Shown: positions 48,131 through 57,579 of the stretch, piece by piece
How positions within the stretch are numbered: position 1 is the first letter of the stretch
Layout of the letters: the number at the start of each line of letters is the position of its first letter
Assembly: GCF_000717655.1 (NCBI RefSeq)
Contig: NZ_JNZY01000017.1
Location: 129,100-193,099 of the forward strand
Direction of reading: 5' to 3'
DNA: 64,000 bases
Source: Streptomyces katrae
Lineage (GTDB): Bacteria; Actinomycetota; Actinomycetes; Streptomycetales; Streptomycetaceae
Made by a program: the position numbers and the translations under genes
The notes under the pieces: model-generated
Database searches by the model: none
What the model was told of the DNA's origin: nothing
Seen by the model: the letters and a program-made list of their open reading frames with translations, nothing else

Positions 48131-49888
48131 TCAGTTCTTGCCCTTGATCCGGCGGTCCAGGCAGATGCCCCAGGGGATCAGGAGGGCACCTGCCAAGACC
48201 AGCCACTTGAGCAGTTCCCGCGCGGCGTCCTGGGGTATCCGGTCGTGATCGTCCCCCAGGACGAGGCCCGCCATGAGCGCCGACCCGCCGATGAGCAGCC
48301 CGGGCACACCGAGCACCCACAGCAGCGCGGTGAACCAGGCGGAGCGCCGGGCGGGGGCGGCCGCCGGTCCGGGCCCGGCCGGCTGCGGGATCCGCGACGG
48401 GTGGCGGGGCGGCATCGCGACCACCACCGAGGGCGGCACGGCCGCGTCGATCACCGCCAGTACGGCAGGGGTGATCCGGTGGTAGAGGGTCGGTTCGAGG
48501 GTGACGGTGAAGCCGTCGTGGCCGACCAGGTGGCGGGCGCCGTCCGGGTAGGCCTGCATCAGGGAGCATTCGGCGAAGCGGACGGTGACCCGCTGGCCCG
48601 GCGAGACCCGGCTGACGCCGTCCTCGGCCAGGCACAGGAAGACGCCCGGGTCCGCCACCGCCGGGTGGCGCCGGCCGCCGACGAGCTCCGGGGAGTCGGT
48701 GGGAGCGGCTGCCAGACCGGCCCGGTCCACGCCCCGGCCGGGCACCTGCACCAGGGCGTCGTCCCACACGGCGCGGGCGACGCGGCGCAGGTCGGTGACG
48801 GTGACCGCCTCGATCTCGGCCTTCGCCTCGGCGACGGTGAGGTTGCGGTGGCCCAGCAGCAGGTTCACGGCATGCCCGGGGAGCATGCAGCCGGCGAGCT
48901 CCGGCGTGTCGAACTGCGCCAGCGCGGATGCTCGTACGGAGTCCAGGTCGGCCTGTTCGACACGGCCCGCCCGGAGCTTCGCGAAGACGTCGACGAAGGC
49001 GCCGACCAGGGCGTCCTGCTTCTGCGGGAGGGCGTCGGCGTACGCGGTGACGGTCGCGGAGTCGGCGTCGCGCGGGGAGTAGTCGCCGTTTGCGGTGGAG
49101 GAGTAGCCGCCCTTCTGGCGCAGCTCGCGGAACAGCTCCTTGCCCAGGACCTCGGCGAACAGGCCCGCTTCGGTGGAACGGGGTACGACGGCGGTCAGGA
49201 CGACGCCGCGCTCGTCGCCCCGGAAGTAGGCGGGGGTGGCGGGCAGCGCGGAGGTGGCCGCCGGGGCCGGGTGCCACTCGCCGCTCGGGAGCGTGAGGTC
49301 GAGGCCGTCGGGGACGGTGTCGCCGGTGATCCACAGGACGGCGTTCTCGGTGGTGAAGCGGGTCTGCGCCCACGCGCGGACGTCGTCCGCGGTCAGGCGG
49401 TACAGGCCCGTCTCGGCGTAGCCGGTCAGTCCGTACGAGCGGGAGCCGTAGCGCCACAGGGTGGCGGCGTGGGCCGGGCCGTGGCCCTTGCCGGCGGCCT
49501 CGGTGCGCAGGATCTCCTTCTCGGTCTCCAGCCGGTCCATCGGGAGGTCACGCAGCGCCGCGCACACGCCGTTGAGGTACTCGACCACGTCGGCGGGGGT
49601 GCCGGTGACGTGGAAGTGGGTGTACGCGGCGGCGGTGGCGCCGTTGTGGTGCAGGCCGCCGAGGCCGTGCCGGTGCAGGGCGAGGTGCTCGACCAGATGG
49701 GTGACGCCGCTGGTGGCGAGGGTCTCGTCGGCGCGTCCGACGCGGAAGAGGAGCCCGGCGGCGAGGAGTCCCGAGCGGGGGGCGAGGACGGTGCGGATGC
49801 CGTCCACGGTGGTGGTGGTGATGCCGTCGGCGTCGGTTGTGGCCTTGGTGCCGGCGTCGGTCGCGGGTGCGGTGGCGTTCGTGTCCAT
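48131..49888 (-). CDS. M16-type metallopeptidase with C-terminal membrane helices
   Basis: The protein has 585 residues from ATG 49888. The inverted zinc motif HLVEH is present at the position expected for M16, and the second half (ELFRELRQKGGYSSTANGDYSPRD) resembles the inactive partner domain. Two or three hydrophobic segments at the C-terminus (AWFTALLWVLGVPGLLIGGSALMAGLV; LLKWLVLAGALLIPWGIC) would anchor it, which is unusual for M16. It is the last gene of a leftward group, 10 nt after the hypothetical gene at 49899. Confidence 0.82.
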   Translation of the reverse strand: MDTNATAPATDAGTKATTDADGITTTTVDGIRTVLAPRSGLLAAGLLFRVGRADETLATSGVTHLVEHLALHRHGLGGLHHNGATAAAYTHFHVTGTPADVVEYLNGVCAALRDLPMDRLETEKEILRTEAAGKGHGPAHAATLWRYGSRSYGLTGYAETGLYRLTADDVRAWAQTRFTTENAVLWITGDTVPDGLDLTLPSGEWHPAPAATSALPATPAYFRGDERGVVLTAVVPRSTEAGLFAEVLGKELFRELRQKGGYSSTANGDYSPRDADSATVTAYADALPQKQDALVGAFVDVFAKLRAGRVEQADLDSVRASALAQFDTPELAGCMLPGHAVNLLLGHRNLTVAEAKAEIEAVTVTDLRRVARAVWDDALVQVPGRGVDRAGLAAAPTDSPELVGGRRHPAVADPGVFLCLAEDGVSRVSPGQRVTVRFAECSLMQAYPDGARHLVGHDGFTVTLEPTLYHRITPAVLAVIDAAVPPSVVVAMPPRHPSRIPQPAGPGPAAAPARRSAWFTALLWVLGVPGLLIGGSALMAGLVLGDDHDRIPQDAARELLKWLVLAGALLIPWGICLDRRIKGKN

Positions 49889-49898
49889 GGTGTCCCCC

Positions 49899-50867
49899 TC
49901 AGCCCTTCGCCAGGGCGGTCTTGCGGTGGCGGGCGAACTCGGCCTCGTGGTCGGAGCCGCCGATGCAGCCCCACGGGAACTCGCTCGCGCGGTCGCCGAG
50001 GGCCCGGAAGTGCGCAGCCGCCCCGGCGTGCCGGCCGGCCGCGCAGTGTGCGGCGGCGAAGGCGCTGTGCGCGCCGACGAGCTGGTGGGCCTCGGCGCGG
50101 GCCGCGGGGTGCAGGACCGAGTGCGCGGCGGCGACGAGGAGGGCCTGCCGGGTGTCCACGCCGCGCAGATACGTTTCGGCGGCCCGGTCGCCCGCCCGCT
50201 CCCGCAGCTCCAGGTACTGCTCCATCTGCGCGATGGCGACCAGGGCGCCGTTCGGGCTCCCGGGCGGCGCTGCCCTCGCGCACTCCGCGGCGAAGCCGTG
50301 CGCGGACTCCCGCGTTCCGCCCCACTTGGGGCAGATCTGCCGGAGCAGCTGCTGCCGGCCGGGGTAGTGGTGCGGGTGGTGCTCGACGAGCCGTTCGTAG
50401 CCGCGCCGGGTCTCCCCCAGGCCGAGCTCGAGGCCGCGCGAGGTGATGACGCGCAGGTACCAGGCGAGCGCGTACTGCGGGTGCTCGGCGCAGACGTCGA
50501 TGAGGAGCACCTCCGCGCGCCGCAGGTGGGCGTGGAACTCGCCGAACTGCTGCCGCGTCACGTGCTGGGCGCGGTACCCGGAACCGATGGTCCAGCCGGC
50601 CTGGATCAGCCGGTCGGCGAGCAGGGAGCGGGCCAGCGGGCCCCGCGGGTCGCGGTCCACGGCCTGCCGCAGGAACCCGTCGTGGTCGGGGATCCCGGCG
50701 ACGACCCGGCAGGCGAGGGCGCGGTCGTCCTCGTCGGAGTGTGCCTCGAAGGCGGCGGCCACGGCGTCCCCGTCGTGCCGCAGGACGGCGTCGCGCAGGG
50801 CGCCGAGAGCGGGGATGCGGTCGCCGGGCGCGAACACGGGCCGGCCGGGCGGGGGGTGAGCAGACAC
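49899..50867 (-). CDS. hypothetical protein, helical repeat-like (322 aa)
   Basis: The protein starts at GTG 50867. It is rich in Ala, His and Arg and reads as a series of amphipathic helices (ALRDAVLRHDGDAVAAAFEAHSD, RAEVLLIDVCAEHPQYALAWYLR, GYERLVEHHPHHYPGRQQLLRQI), which suggests a TPR-like solenoid. No catalytic motif is evident. It ends 10 nt before the M16 peptidase start, so a functional link with that gene is possible. Confidence 0.7.
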   Translation of the reverse strand: MSAHPPPGRPVFAPGDRIPALGALRDAVLRHDGDAVAAAFEAHSDEDDRALACRVVAGIPDHDGFLRQAVDRDPRGPLARSLLADRLIQAGWTIGSGYRAQHVTRQQFGEFHAHLRRAEVLLIDVCAEHPQYALAWYLRVITSRGLELGLGETRRGYERLVEHHPHHYPGRQQLLRQICPKWGGTRESAHGFAAECARAAPPGSPNGALVAIAQMEQYLELRERAGDRAAETYLRGVDTRQALLVAAAHSVLHPAARAEAHQLVGAHSAFAAAHCAAGRHAGAAAHFRALGDRASEFPWGCIGGSDHEAEFARHRKTALAKG

Positions 50868-50948
50868 GCGCGGATCATAGGGCCGCAGCAGCGGCCGCCA
50901 ACAGGGATTTCTGCCGAACGTGCCTGCTCGGAGACGCCCTTGGAGCGA

Positions 50949-51428
50949 TCAGTCGCTGATCTTCCTGGCCGTGCCGAAGGCGACGAAGCCGCCGATGACG
51001 AGGAAGACGTAGTCCATCGCCTCCGCGCCCTCCTGCCAGATGTCGTTGAGACCGCCGACGCCCGCGTGGCTCAGCACGTCGCCGAGGCCGACGTTGCCGT
51101 AGTCCGCCAGCGCCAGCGCGATGTAGAACAACTGTCCGAGGTAGACGGCGCCGAGCGAGAGGATCGCGCCGACCACGGGGAGCACGGGGTTCTTGCCGCC
51201 GAGCTTTCCGGCGGCGAAGCCGACCAGGATGCCCACGCCGACCGCCGCGTAGCCGACCTGGCGGTCGATCGCGTTCATGATCCCGCCGTACGCGGCGGCC
51301 GCGGCCAGGGCGGCGACCAGGGCCGCGGCGATGCCGAGGCCGATGTTGCCGGTCCGCGCGGGCTCGGCCGGGTACGGGACGGCCGGGGTCGCGGAGTCGG
51401 GCGCGGGCGGCTGGACGTGCTGGCTCAT
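50949..51428 (-). CDS. small membrane protein with Pro-rich N-terminus
   Basis: The protein has 159 residues from ATG 51428 (MSQHVQPPAPDSA). About 40 Pro/Ala-rich residues precede four hydrophobic segments (GLGIAAALVAALAAAAAYGGI, GYAAVGVGILVGFAAG, VVGAILSLGAVYLGQLFYIALAL and MDYVFLVIGGFVAFG). No family is recognised with confidence. It lies in the same direction as its neighbours with gaps of 81 and 138 nt. Confidence 0.7.
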   Translation of the reverse strand: MSQHVQPPAPDSATPAVPYPAEPARTGNIGLGIAAALVAALAAAAAYGGIMNAIDRQVGYAAVGVGILVGFAAGKLGGKNPVLPVVGAILSLGAVYLGQLFYIALALADYGNVGLGDVLSHAGVGGLNDIWQEGAEAMDYVFLVIGGFVAFGTARKISD

Positions 51429-51566
51429 GGAGAAATCCCCCCCAGGGATTCGGGCATACGCGTGGGCGTGCGCAGGGAACGCAGGGTGCCGAAGGCGTAT
51501 GTGCGAGATAAGTCGCCGCAGGCTAGCAGCCCGCTCCGACATCCGGAGAAGGGATTTGCGGCGTGG

Positions 51567-52796
51567 TCAGAGTCGGTGTGCCGCACCCGCCGGGCTGGCG
51601 CCGCGGGTGTCCAGCAGCAACTGCGCCTTCACCGCCAGACCTTGGAGGTCGTACGTGCGGTGGTGCTGGAGCAGGATCGTCAGATCGGCGTTCGCGGCGG
51701 CCTCGTACAACGATTCGGCCCGGGGGACGGGCTGGTCCCTGACGCGCCATCCGGCGATGTACGGGTCGTGATAGCTGATCAGTGCGCCGAGGTCGAGCAG
51801 GCGGCTGGCGATCTCGCAGGCCGGCGAGCCCTCCTGGTCGCCCAGATCCGGCTTGTAGGTGACGCCGAGCAGCAGGACCCGGGCCCCGCGGGCCGATTTC
51901 CCGTGCTCGTTCAGCAGGGTGGCGGAACGCTGGATGACGTACTGGGGCATGCGGCTGTTGATCTCCTGCGCCAGCCCGACCATGCGCAAGGGGTGGCCCG
52001 GGGTGCGGGTGGTGTGGGGGAGGTAGTTGGGGTCGAGGGGAACGCTGTGGCCGCCGACTCCCGGGCCGGGCCGGAAGGCCTGGAATCCGTACGGCTTGGT
52101 CTCGGCGCAGCGGATGACGTCCCACAGGTCGACGCCGAGGTCGTGGCAGAGCACCGCCATCTCGTTCATGAGGGCGATGTTGACGTGCCGGTAGTTGGTC
52201 TCCAGCAGCTGCACGGTCTCGGCCTCGCGCAGGCCGCGCGCGCGGACCACCTTCTCGGTGAGCCGGGCGTAGAAGGCGTGTGCGGACTCGGTGCAGGCGG
52301 GGGTGAGGCCGCCGATCACCTTGGGGGTGTTGGCGACGCCGTGGGTGCGGTTGCCCGGGTCGAGGCGGCTGGGGGAGTAGGCCAGGTGGAAGTCCCGGCC
52401 GGCGCGCAGTCCGGAGCCGGCCTCGAGGATCGGGCGCAGGTACTCCTCGGTGACGCCCGGGTGGGCGGCGGATTCGAGGATGACGGTGGTGTGCGGGCGC
52501 AGCCGGGCGGCGAGCGTGCGGCCCGCCTCGCCGACGGCGGAGAGGTCGAGCGCGCGGTCGGCGCCGAGCTGGGTGGGGGCGCAGATGACGGCGGTGCGGA
52601 CCCGGCCGAGTTCGGCGGGGTTGGTGGTGACCCGGAAGCCGGCGGCCGACATGCGGCGGACCTCGGCGGCGGTGAGGGTGGAGTCCGTGGCCGGACCGCT
52701 GTCGTAGCCGACCGTCTCGATTCCGGCGGCGACGGCCGCCTGGGCCAGCGGGAGGCCGAGGTGGCCGAGTCCGATGACGGCGAGATCTGCGGGCAT
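51567..52796 (-). CDS. nucleotide-sugar dehydrogenase with Ser at the catalytic Cys position
   Basis: The protein has 409 residues from ATG 52796. The NAD motif is VIGLGHLGLPLA. The middle domain has ETNYRHVNIALMNEMAVLC, and the C-terminal UDP-sugar domain has LLLGVTYKPDLGDQEGSPACEIASRL. The family resembles UDP-ManNAc/UDP-glucose 6-dehydrogenases. At the active site these read GGHCIPVDP; here it is GGHSVPLDP, with Ser251. Full four-electron oxidation to the uronate would not be expected. Confidence 0.88.
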   Translation of the reverse strand: MPADLAVIGLGHLGLPLAQAAVAAGIETVGYDSGPATDSTLTAAEVRRMSAAGFRVTTNPAELGRVRTAVICAPTQLGADRALDLSAVGEAGRTLAARLRPHTTVILESAAHPGVTEEYLRPILEAGSGLRAGRDFHLAYSPSRLDPGNRTHGVANTPKVIGGLTPACTESAHAFYARLTEKVVRARGLREAETVQLLETNYRHVNIALMNEMAVLCHDLGVDLWDVIRCAETKPYGFQAFRPGPGVGGHSVPLDPNYLPHTTRTPGHPLRMVGLAQEINSRMPQYVIQRSATLLNEHGKSARGARVLLLGVTYKPDLGDQEGSPACEIASRLLDLGALISYHDPYIAGWRVRDQPVPRAESLYEAAANADLTILLQHHRTYDLQGLAVKAQLLLDTRGASPAGAAHRL

Positions 52797-53058
52797 GGGG
52801 TGCCGTCCCTTCCCTGGCATGCATGAGGGGGCTGGGTGCGCAAGTCCTGTGGACCGTGCGGGTCCAGGTGTGGAGCTGGCGCGATGTCAGACTAGGCGTA
52901 TATATGACCGATGTGTCGTATTACGGGGTGATGGTCGCCGTTGTGTTGTCCACAGGCGGTGGCTGATGTGGGTGCGGCGGGTCAGAATCGAGGGCGGGGG
53001 ATGTGAGCGGGATCACCCGCACCGCGCGGGGAACACCCGCACCGAACGGGAGGCAGCC
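52797..53058. other. divergent region upstream of glpD
   Basis: These 262 nt separate the dehydrogenase and glpD. An AT-rich patch, GCGTATATATGACC (about 52897-52910), stands out in the GC-rich surroundings and is the likeliest place for a promoter or operator. No GlpR-type repeat was identified. Confidence 0.4.
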
Positions 53059-54765
53059 GTGAGGACAGCGACACTGGGGCCGGTCCAGCGCGAAGAGGCG
53101 CTCGCCCGGATGGCCGAGCGGGAACTGGACGTGCTGGTGGTGGGCGCGGGCGTGGTGGGCGCCGGCACCGCCCTCGATGCCGCGACCAGAGGCCTCTCGA
53201 CGGGGCTGGTGGAGGCCCGGGACTGGGCGTCCGGCACGTCCAGCCGGTCGAGCAAGCTGATCCACGGCGGCCTGCGGTACCTGGAGATGCTGGACTTCGC
53301 GCTCGTACGGGAGGCCCTGAAGGAGCGCGGCCTGCTGCTGGGGCGGCTCGCCCCGCACCTGGTCAAGCCCGTGCCGTTCCTGTACCCGCTGCAGCACAAG
53401 GGCTGGGAGCGGTTCTACGCCGGATCGGGCGTCGCACTGTACGACGCGATGTCGGTGTCCAGCGGGCACGGGCGGGGGCTGCCGGTACACCGGCACCTGT
53501 CGCGCAAGCGCGCGCTGCGGGTCGCTCCGGCGCTGCGCAAGGACGCGCTGGTGGGGGCGCTGCAGTACTACGACGCCCAGATGGACGATGCGCGGTTCGT
53601 GACCACGCTGGTCCGGACGGCCGCGGCGTACGGGGCGCAGTGCGCCAACCGGGCGAGGGTGGTCGGCTTCCTGCGCGAGGGGGAGCGGGTCGTCGGGGCG
53701 CGCGTGCAGGACGTGGAGGGCGGCGGCCAGTACGAGATCCGCGCGCGGCAGATCGTGAACGCGACCGGGGTGTGGACGGACGACACGCAGGCGCTGATCG
53801 GGGAGCGGGGGCAGTTCCACGTCCGCGCGTCGAAGGGCATCCACCTGGTCGTCCCGAAGGACCGGATCCACTCCTCGACGGGCCTGATCCTGAGGACGGA
53901 GAAATCCGTGCTGTTCGTGATCCCGTGGGGGCGGAGCTGGATCGTGGGGACCACGGACACGGACTGGGACCTCGACAAGGCACATCCGGCGGCGTCCAGC
54001 GCGGACATCGACTACCTGCTGGAGCACGTGAACGCGGTGCTGGCGGTGCCGCTCACGCGGGACGACGTGCAGGGGGTGTACGCGGGCCTGCGGCCGCTGC
54101 TGGCCGGGGAGTCGGACGCGACGAGCAAGCTCTCGCGCGAGCACACGGTGGCGCATCCCGTGCCGGGGCTGGTGGTGGTCGCGGGCGGCAAGTACACGAC
54201 GTACCGGGTCATGGCGAAGGACGCGGTGGACGAGGCGGTGCACGGGCTGGACCAGCGGGTCGCGGAGTGCGTGACGGAAGACGTGCCGCTGGTGGGGGCG
54301 GAGGGGTACCGGGCGCTGTGGAACGGGCGGGCCGGGATCGCGGCCCGGACGGGCCTTCATGCGGTGCGGGTGGAGCACCTGTTGAACCGGTACGGCTCGA
54401 TGACGGACGAACTGCTGGACCTGATCGCGGCGGACCCCGGGCTGGCGAAGCCGCTGGGCGGGGCGGACGACTACCTGCGGGCGGAGGTGGTGTACGCGGC
54501 TTCGCACGAGGGTGCGCGGCATCTGGACGACGTGCTGACGCGGCGGACGCGGATCTCGATCGAGACGTTCGACCGGGGGACGCGGTCGGCGCGGGAGTGC
54601 GCGGAGCTGATGGCTCCGGTCCTGGGGTGGGACGAGCAGCAGATCGCGAAGGAAGTGGAACACTACGACAAGCGGGTGCAGGCGGAACGGGAATCGCAGC
54701 GTCAGCCGGACGACCAGACGGCGGACGCGGCGCGGTTGGGGGCTCCCGACATCGTTCCGTTGTAA
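53059..54765 (+). CDS. glpD: aerobic glycerol-3-phosphate dehydrogenase
   Basis: GlpD oxidises glycerol-3-phosphate to dihydroxyacetone phosphate at the membrane with FAD and passes electrons to quinone. The protein has 568 residues from GTG 53059, behind GGGAGG. The FAD motif is VVGAGVVGAGTALDAATRGL, followed by SRSSKLIHGGLRYLE, GGKYTTYRVMAKDAVDEA and the C-terminal DAO-type domain (RAEVVYAASHEGARHLDDVLTRRTR). The kinase cluster follows after 176 nt. Confidence 0.94.
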   Translation: MRTATLGPVQREEALARMAERELDVLVVGAGVVGAGTALDAATRGLSTGLVEARDWASGTSSRSSKLIHGGLRYLEMLDFALVREALKERGLLLGRLAPHLVKPVPFLYPLQHKGWERFYAGSGVALYDAMSVSSGHGRGLPVHRHLSRKRALRVAPALRKDALVGALQYYDAQMDDARFVTTLVRTAAAYGAQCANRARVVGFLREGERVVGARVQDVEGGGQYEIRARQIVNATGVWTDDTQALIGERGQFHVRASKGIHLVVPKDRIHSSTGLILRTEKSVLFVIPWGRSWIVGTTDTDWDLDKAHPAASSADIDYLLEHVNAVLAVPLTRDDVQGVYAGLRPLLAGESDATSKLSREHTVAHPVPGLVVVAGGKYTTYRVMAKDAVDEAVHGLDQRVAECVTEDVPLVGAEGYRALWNGRAGIAARTGLHAVRVEHLLNRYGSMTDELLDLIAADPGLAKPLGGADDYLRAEVVYAASHEGARHLDDVLTRRTRISIETFDRGTRSARECAELMAPVLGWDEQQIAKEVEHYDKRVQAERESQRQPDDQTADAARLGAPDIVPL

Positions 54766-54941
54766 GTCCGGGATCCGGAGGGGGGAACCGCGGACCCGGG
54801 GCGCCCGTCCGTTGCGGAGTGAGGAACAATGAGGGTTCTGCCGGGGCGGGTTACCGCGCGGGTTCTCCCGGGGCGGGCCGCCGGGGACCCCGGAGGCTGC
54901 CGGAGCAGCCGGAGCAGGCGGCACGATCGCAGAGGGGACGC

Positions 54942-57458
54942 ATGTCGAAGCCGGAGCACACCGAGTCGCCCGCCGAGTCGCCTGCGGCGAAGCAGGACCG
55001 GGCGAAGCCTGTGTCGGCGGAGCCGGAGTCGCCTGCGGCGAAGCAGGACGGCCACCCGAACCCTGCCACGCCGCCCACGGCGAAGCCGCCCGTGCTGCCT
55101 GCGGCAAAGCCGGACGCGGACGAGCCTGCGGCCTCGCCTGCGCCGAAGCCGGCGGCCGCGGTTGCGGGGTCCGAGGACCCCGAGCCTGCCGGGGCGAAGG
55201 CGGACCTGAGCAAGCCTGCGTCTGCCACCGGGGCGGCGAAGGCTGCGGGTGGTTCCGCCGAAGGCGGGAAGCCGGCACCGGGCCGGGCCGGTAGTGGTGC
55301 GCCTGAGGGCGCGAAGCCGGTCGGCTCGCCGACGGCCAAACCTGTCGCGGCGTCGGCCGAGCCGGTGAAGCCGGAGGCCAAGGAGCCTGCTGCGGCGAAG
55401 GCTGCGGCGGCGTCTGCCCGGGGCGAGGACAAGAAGCCTGTTGCGGCGGGGAATTCCGTCGTCGAGAAGGCCGATGCCGTGGCCGCTGCCGTCAAGGCGG
55501 CTGCTGCCAAGGCTGCCGAGGGCGGGCAGGACGAGGGGCGGCTGCTCGCGCGGCGCTACCGGCTGCGCGAAGTGCTCGGCAAGGGCGGCATGGGCACGGT
55601 CTGGCGCGCCGAGGACGAGACCCTCGGCCGGACCGTCGCCGTCAAGGAACTCCGCTTCAGCAGCGGCGTCGACGAGGACGAGAAGCGCCGCCTCATCACC
55701 CGCACCCTGCGCGAAGCCAAGGCCATCGCCCGGATCCGCAGCGGCGGCGCCGTCACCGTCTTCGACGTCGTCGACGAGGACGCCCGCCCGTGGATCGTCA
55801 TGGAGCTCATCGAGGGCCCCTCGCTCGCCGAGTTCATCCGCGAACAGGGCCCGCTGACCCCCCACCGCGCCGCCGAGGTCGGCCTCGCCGTCCTCGACGT
55901 GCTCCGCGCCGCGCACGGCCAGGGCATCCTGCACCGGGACGTGAAGCCGTCCAACGTGCTCATCGCCCGCACCGGCCGCGTCGTCCTCACGGACTTCGGC
56001 ATCGCCCAGGTCGAGGGCGACCCCTCCGTCACCTCCACCGGCATGCTCGTCGGCGCCCCCTCGTACATCTCCCCCGAGCGCGCCCGCGGCCAGAAGCCCG
56101 GCCCGCCCGCCGACATGTGGTCCCTCGGCGGACTGCTCTACGCGGCCGTCGAGGGCGTGCCCCCGTACGACAAGGGGTCCGCGCTCGCCACCCTCACCGC
56201 CGTCATGACCGAGCCGGTGGATCCGCCCAAGAACGCGGGTCCGCTGACCGAGGTCATCTACGGCCTGCTGGCCAAGGACCCGGCCCGCCGCCTCGACGAC
56301 GAGCGCGCCCGGGCGATGCTCACCGCCGTCATCAACGCGCCGGAGCCGGCGCCCGCCCCGGTCCTCGCTCCGGCCGTCGAGGAGACCCGGCAGATCTCGC
56401 TGGCGGACGCCAAGGAGGCCGCGGCCAAGGTCACCGCCGAAAAGGCTGCCGAAAAGGCCGCCGAGAAGGCGGAGAAGAAGGAGCGCGAGCGGCTCGAGCG
56501 CGAGCAGCGCGAGCGGGCCCGCGCTGCGCTGAAGGCGACCCGCAAGGCCGCGGCGGCCGCAGCGGCGGCGACGGCGGCCTCGGCGGCCGAGCCCCCGGCG
56601 GCGGGCAAGCGCTCGCCGGTCGCGGCGCCGCTCACCGACGTCATGTCCCGCCGCACCATCGCCCTGGCGATAGCGGGTGTGGTCGTCGCCCTCGCCGTCA
56701 TCGGATCCCTGATCGCGTACGCGTTCAGCGGTGACGACCCGTCCGACAAGAAGGAGGAGGGCAAGGGCGCTCCGGGGACGTCTGCTTCCGGGACGCCGAA
56801 CCCCAGCGGATCCGCCAAGACCGGCGAGACCAACGCCACCGCGGGCAAGGGCGGCACCGGCACCACCACCGGCACCGGCGGCACCCAGCCCAGCCAGGGG
56901 CAGTCCCCGGGCGGGCAGCAGGGCCAGGGCCAGGGGCAGAGCCAGGGCCAGGGGCAGAGCCAGGGGCAGGGCACCTCGCCGGGCGGTCCCGGAGGCGGAC
57001 TGCCCGACGGCTACGCCAAGGTGACGGACCCTGGGTTCCACTTCTCCATGGCGATGCCGTCGGGCTTCAAGGTGACGGCCATAGCCGGCGAGAACTCCGG
57101 AGCGATATACAGCCGCGACGGCGGCTTCCCGCGCATCCAGGTCGACTACACCGCCAGCCCCGGCAACGACGCCCGCGCCGCGTGGGCGGAAGCGGTCGCC
57201 GGAACGGCGAGCTCCAGCACGAACTACCGGACGATCCGGATCGACGCGACGGAGTACAACGGCTACCCGACCGTCGCCGACTGGGAGTTCGAGCGGGAGC
57301 AGAAGGGCATCAAGGTCCGCGTGCTCAACCGCGGCTTCAAGGTGGACGCGAAGCACGGCTACGCCATCATGATCAGCTGCGCGGCGGACCAGTGGGACGG
57401 GCCGGAGTGCACGACGATGCGCAACACGGCGTTCGCGACCTTCCAGCCGCTCGGCTGA
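54942..57458 (+). CDS. membrane Ser/Thr protein kinase 1 of 3, active-type
   Basis: The protein has 838 residues from ATG 54942, behind AGAGGGG. Residues 1-205 are Ala/Pro/Lys-rich and disordered, with repeated SPAAKQD units. The kinase domain (about 206-465) has GKGGMGTVW, Lys235, HRD with Asp333, DFG and SYISPERARG, so it should be active. A Lys/Glu/Ala helical stretch leads to one TM (572-597). Outside are a Gly/Gln repeat linker (GQGQSQGQ) and a globular end (GYAKVTDPGFHFSMAMPSGF) related to the next two genes. The frame is open far upstream, but only this start has a ribosome site. Confidence 0.9.
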   Translation: MSKPEHTESPAESPAAKQDRAKPVSAEPESPAAKQDGHPNPATPPTAKPPVLPAAKPDADEPAASPAPKPAAAVAGSEDPEPAGAKADLSKPASATGAAKAAGGSAEGGKPAPGRAGSGAPEGAKPVGSPTAKPVAASAEPVKPEAKEPAAAKAAAASARGEDKKPVAAGNSVVEKADAVAAAVKAAAAKAAEGGQDEGRLLARRYRLREVLGKGGMGTVWRAEDETLGRTVAVKELRFSSGVDEDEKRRLITRTLREAKAIARIRSGGAVTVFDVVDEDARPWIVMELIEGPSLAEFIREQGPLTPHRAAEVGLAVLDVLRAAHGQGILHRDVKPSNVLIARTGRVVLTDFGIAQVEGDPSVTSTGMLVGAPSYISPERARGQKPGPPADMWSLGGLLYAAVEGVPPYDKGSALATLTAVMTEPVDPPKNAGPLTEVIYGLLAKDPARRLDDERARAMLTAVINAPEPAPAPVLAPAVEETRQISLADAKEAAAKVTAEKAAEKAAEKAEKKERERLEREQRERARAALKATRKAAAAAAAATAASAAEPPAAGKRSPVAAPLTDVMSRRTIALAIAGVVVALAVIGSLIAYAFSGDDPSDKKEEGKGAPGTSASGTPNPSGSAKTGETNATAGKGGTGTTTGTGGTQPSQGQSPGGQQGQGQGQSQGQGQSQGQGTSPGGPGGGLPDGYAKVTDPGFHFSMAMPSGFKVTAIAGENSGAIYSRDGGFPRIQVDYTASPGNDARAAWAEAVAGTASSSTNYRTIRIDATEYNGYPTVADWEFEREQKGIKVRVLNRGFKVDAKHGYAIMISCAADQWDGPECTTMRNTAFATFQPLG

Positions 57459-57579
57459 GCAGCCGCTCGCCACGAGTCGCCACGAGCCTTTCCAGGCCCG
57501 GGACGCGGGCGCCCTGCGCGACGTATCGTGGCTGCGGGGCCATGGGACACGTGCGCCCCCAGCACTCGGGGGAGGCGGA

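Noticed and set aside
53640..54941. Long in-frame upstream extension of kinase 1 across glpD (would give 1272 residues)
   Set aside because: The extension is glpD read in another frame, an Arg/Gly-rich shadow typical of GC-rich DNA. Only ATG 54942 has a ribosome site and starts plausible protein.
57001..57458. PASTA repeats in the kinase outer domains
   Set aside because: The C-terminal regions lack the repeated PASTA pattern and instead share a single non-repeated domain.
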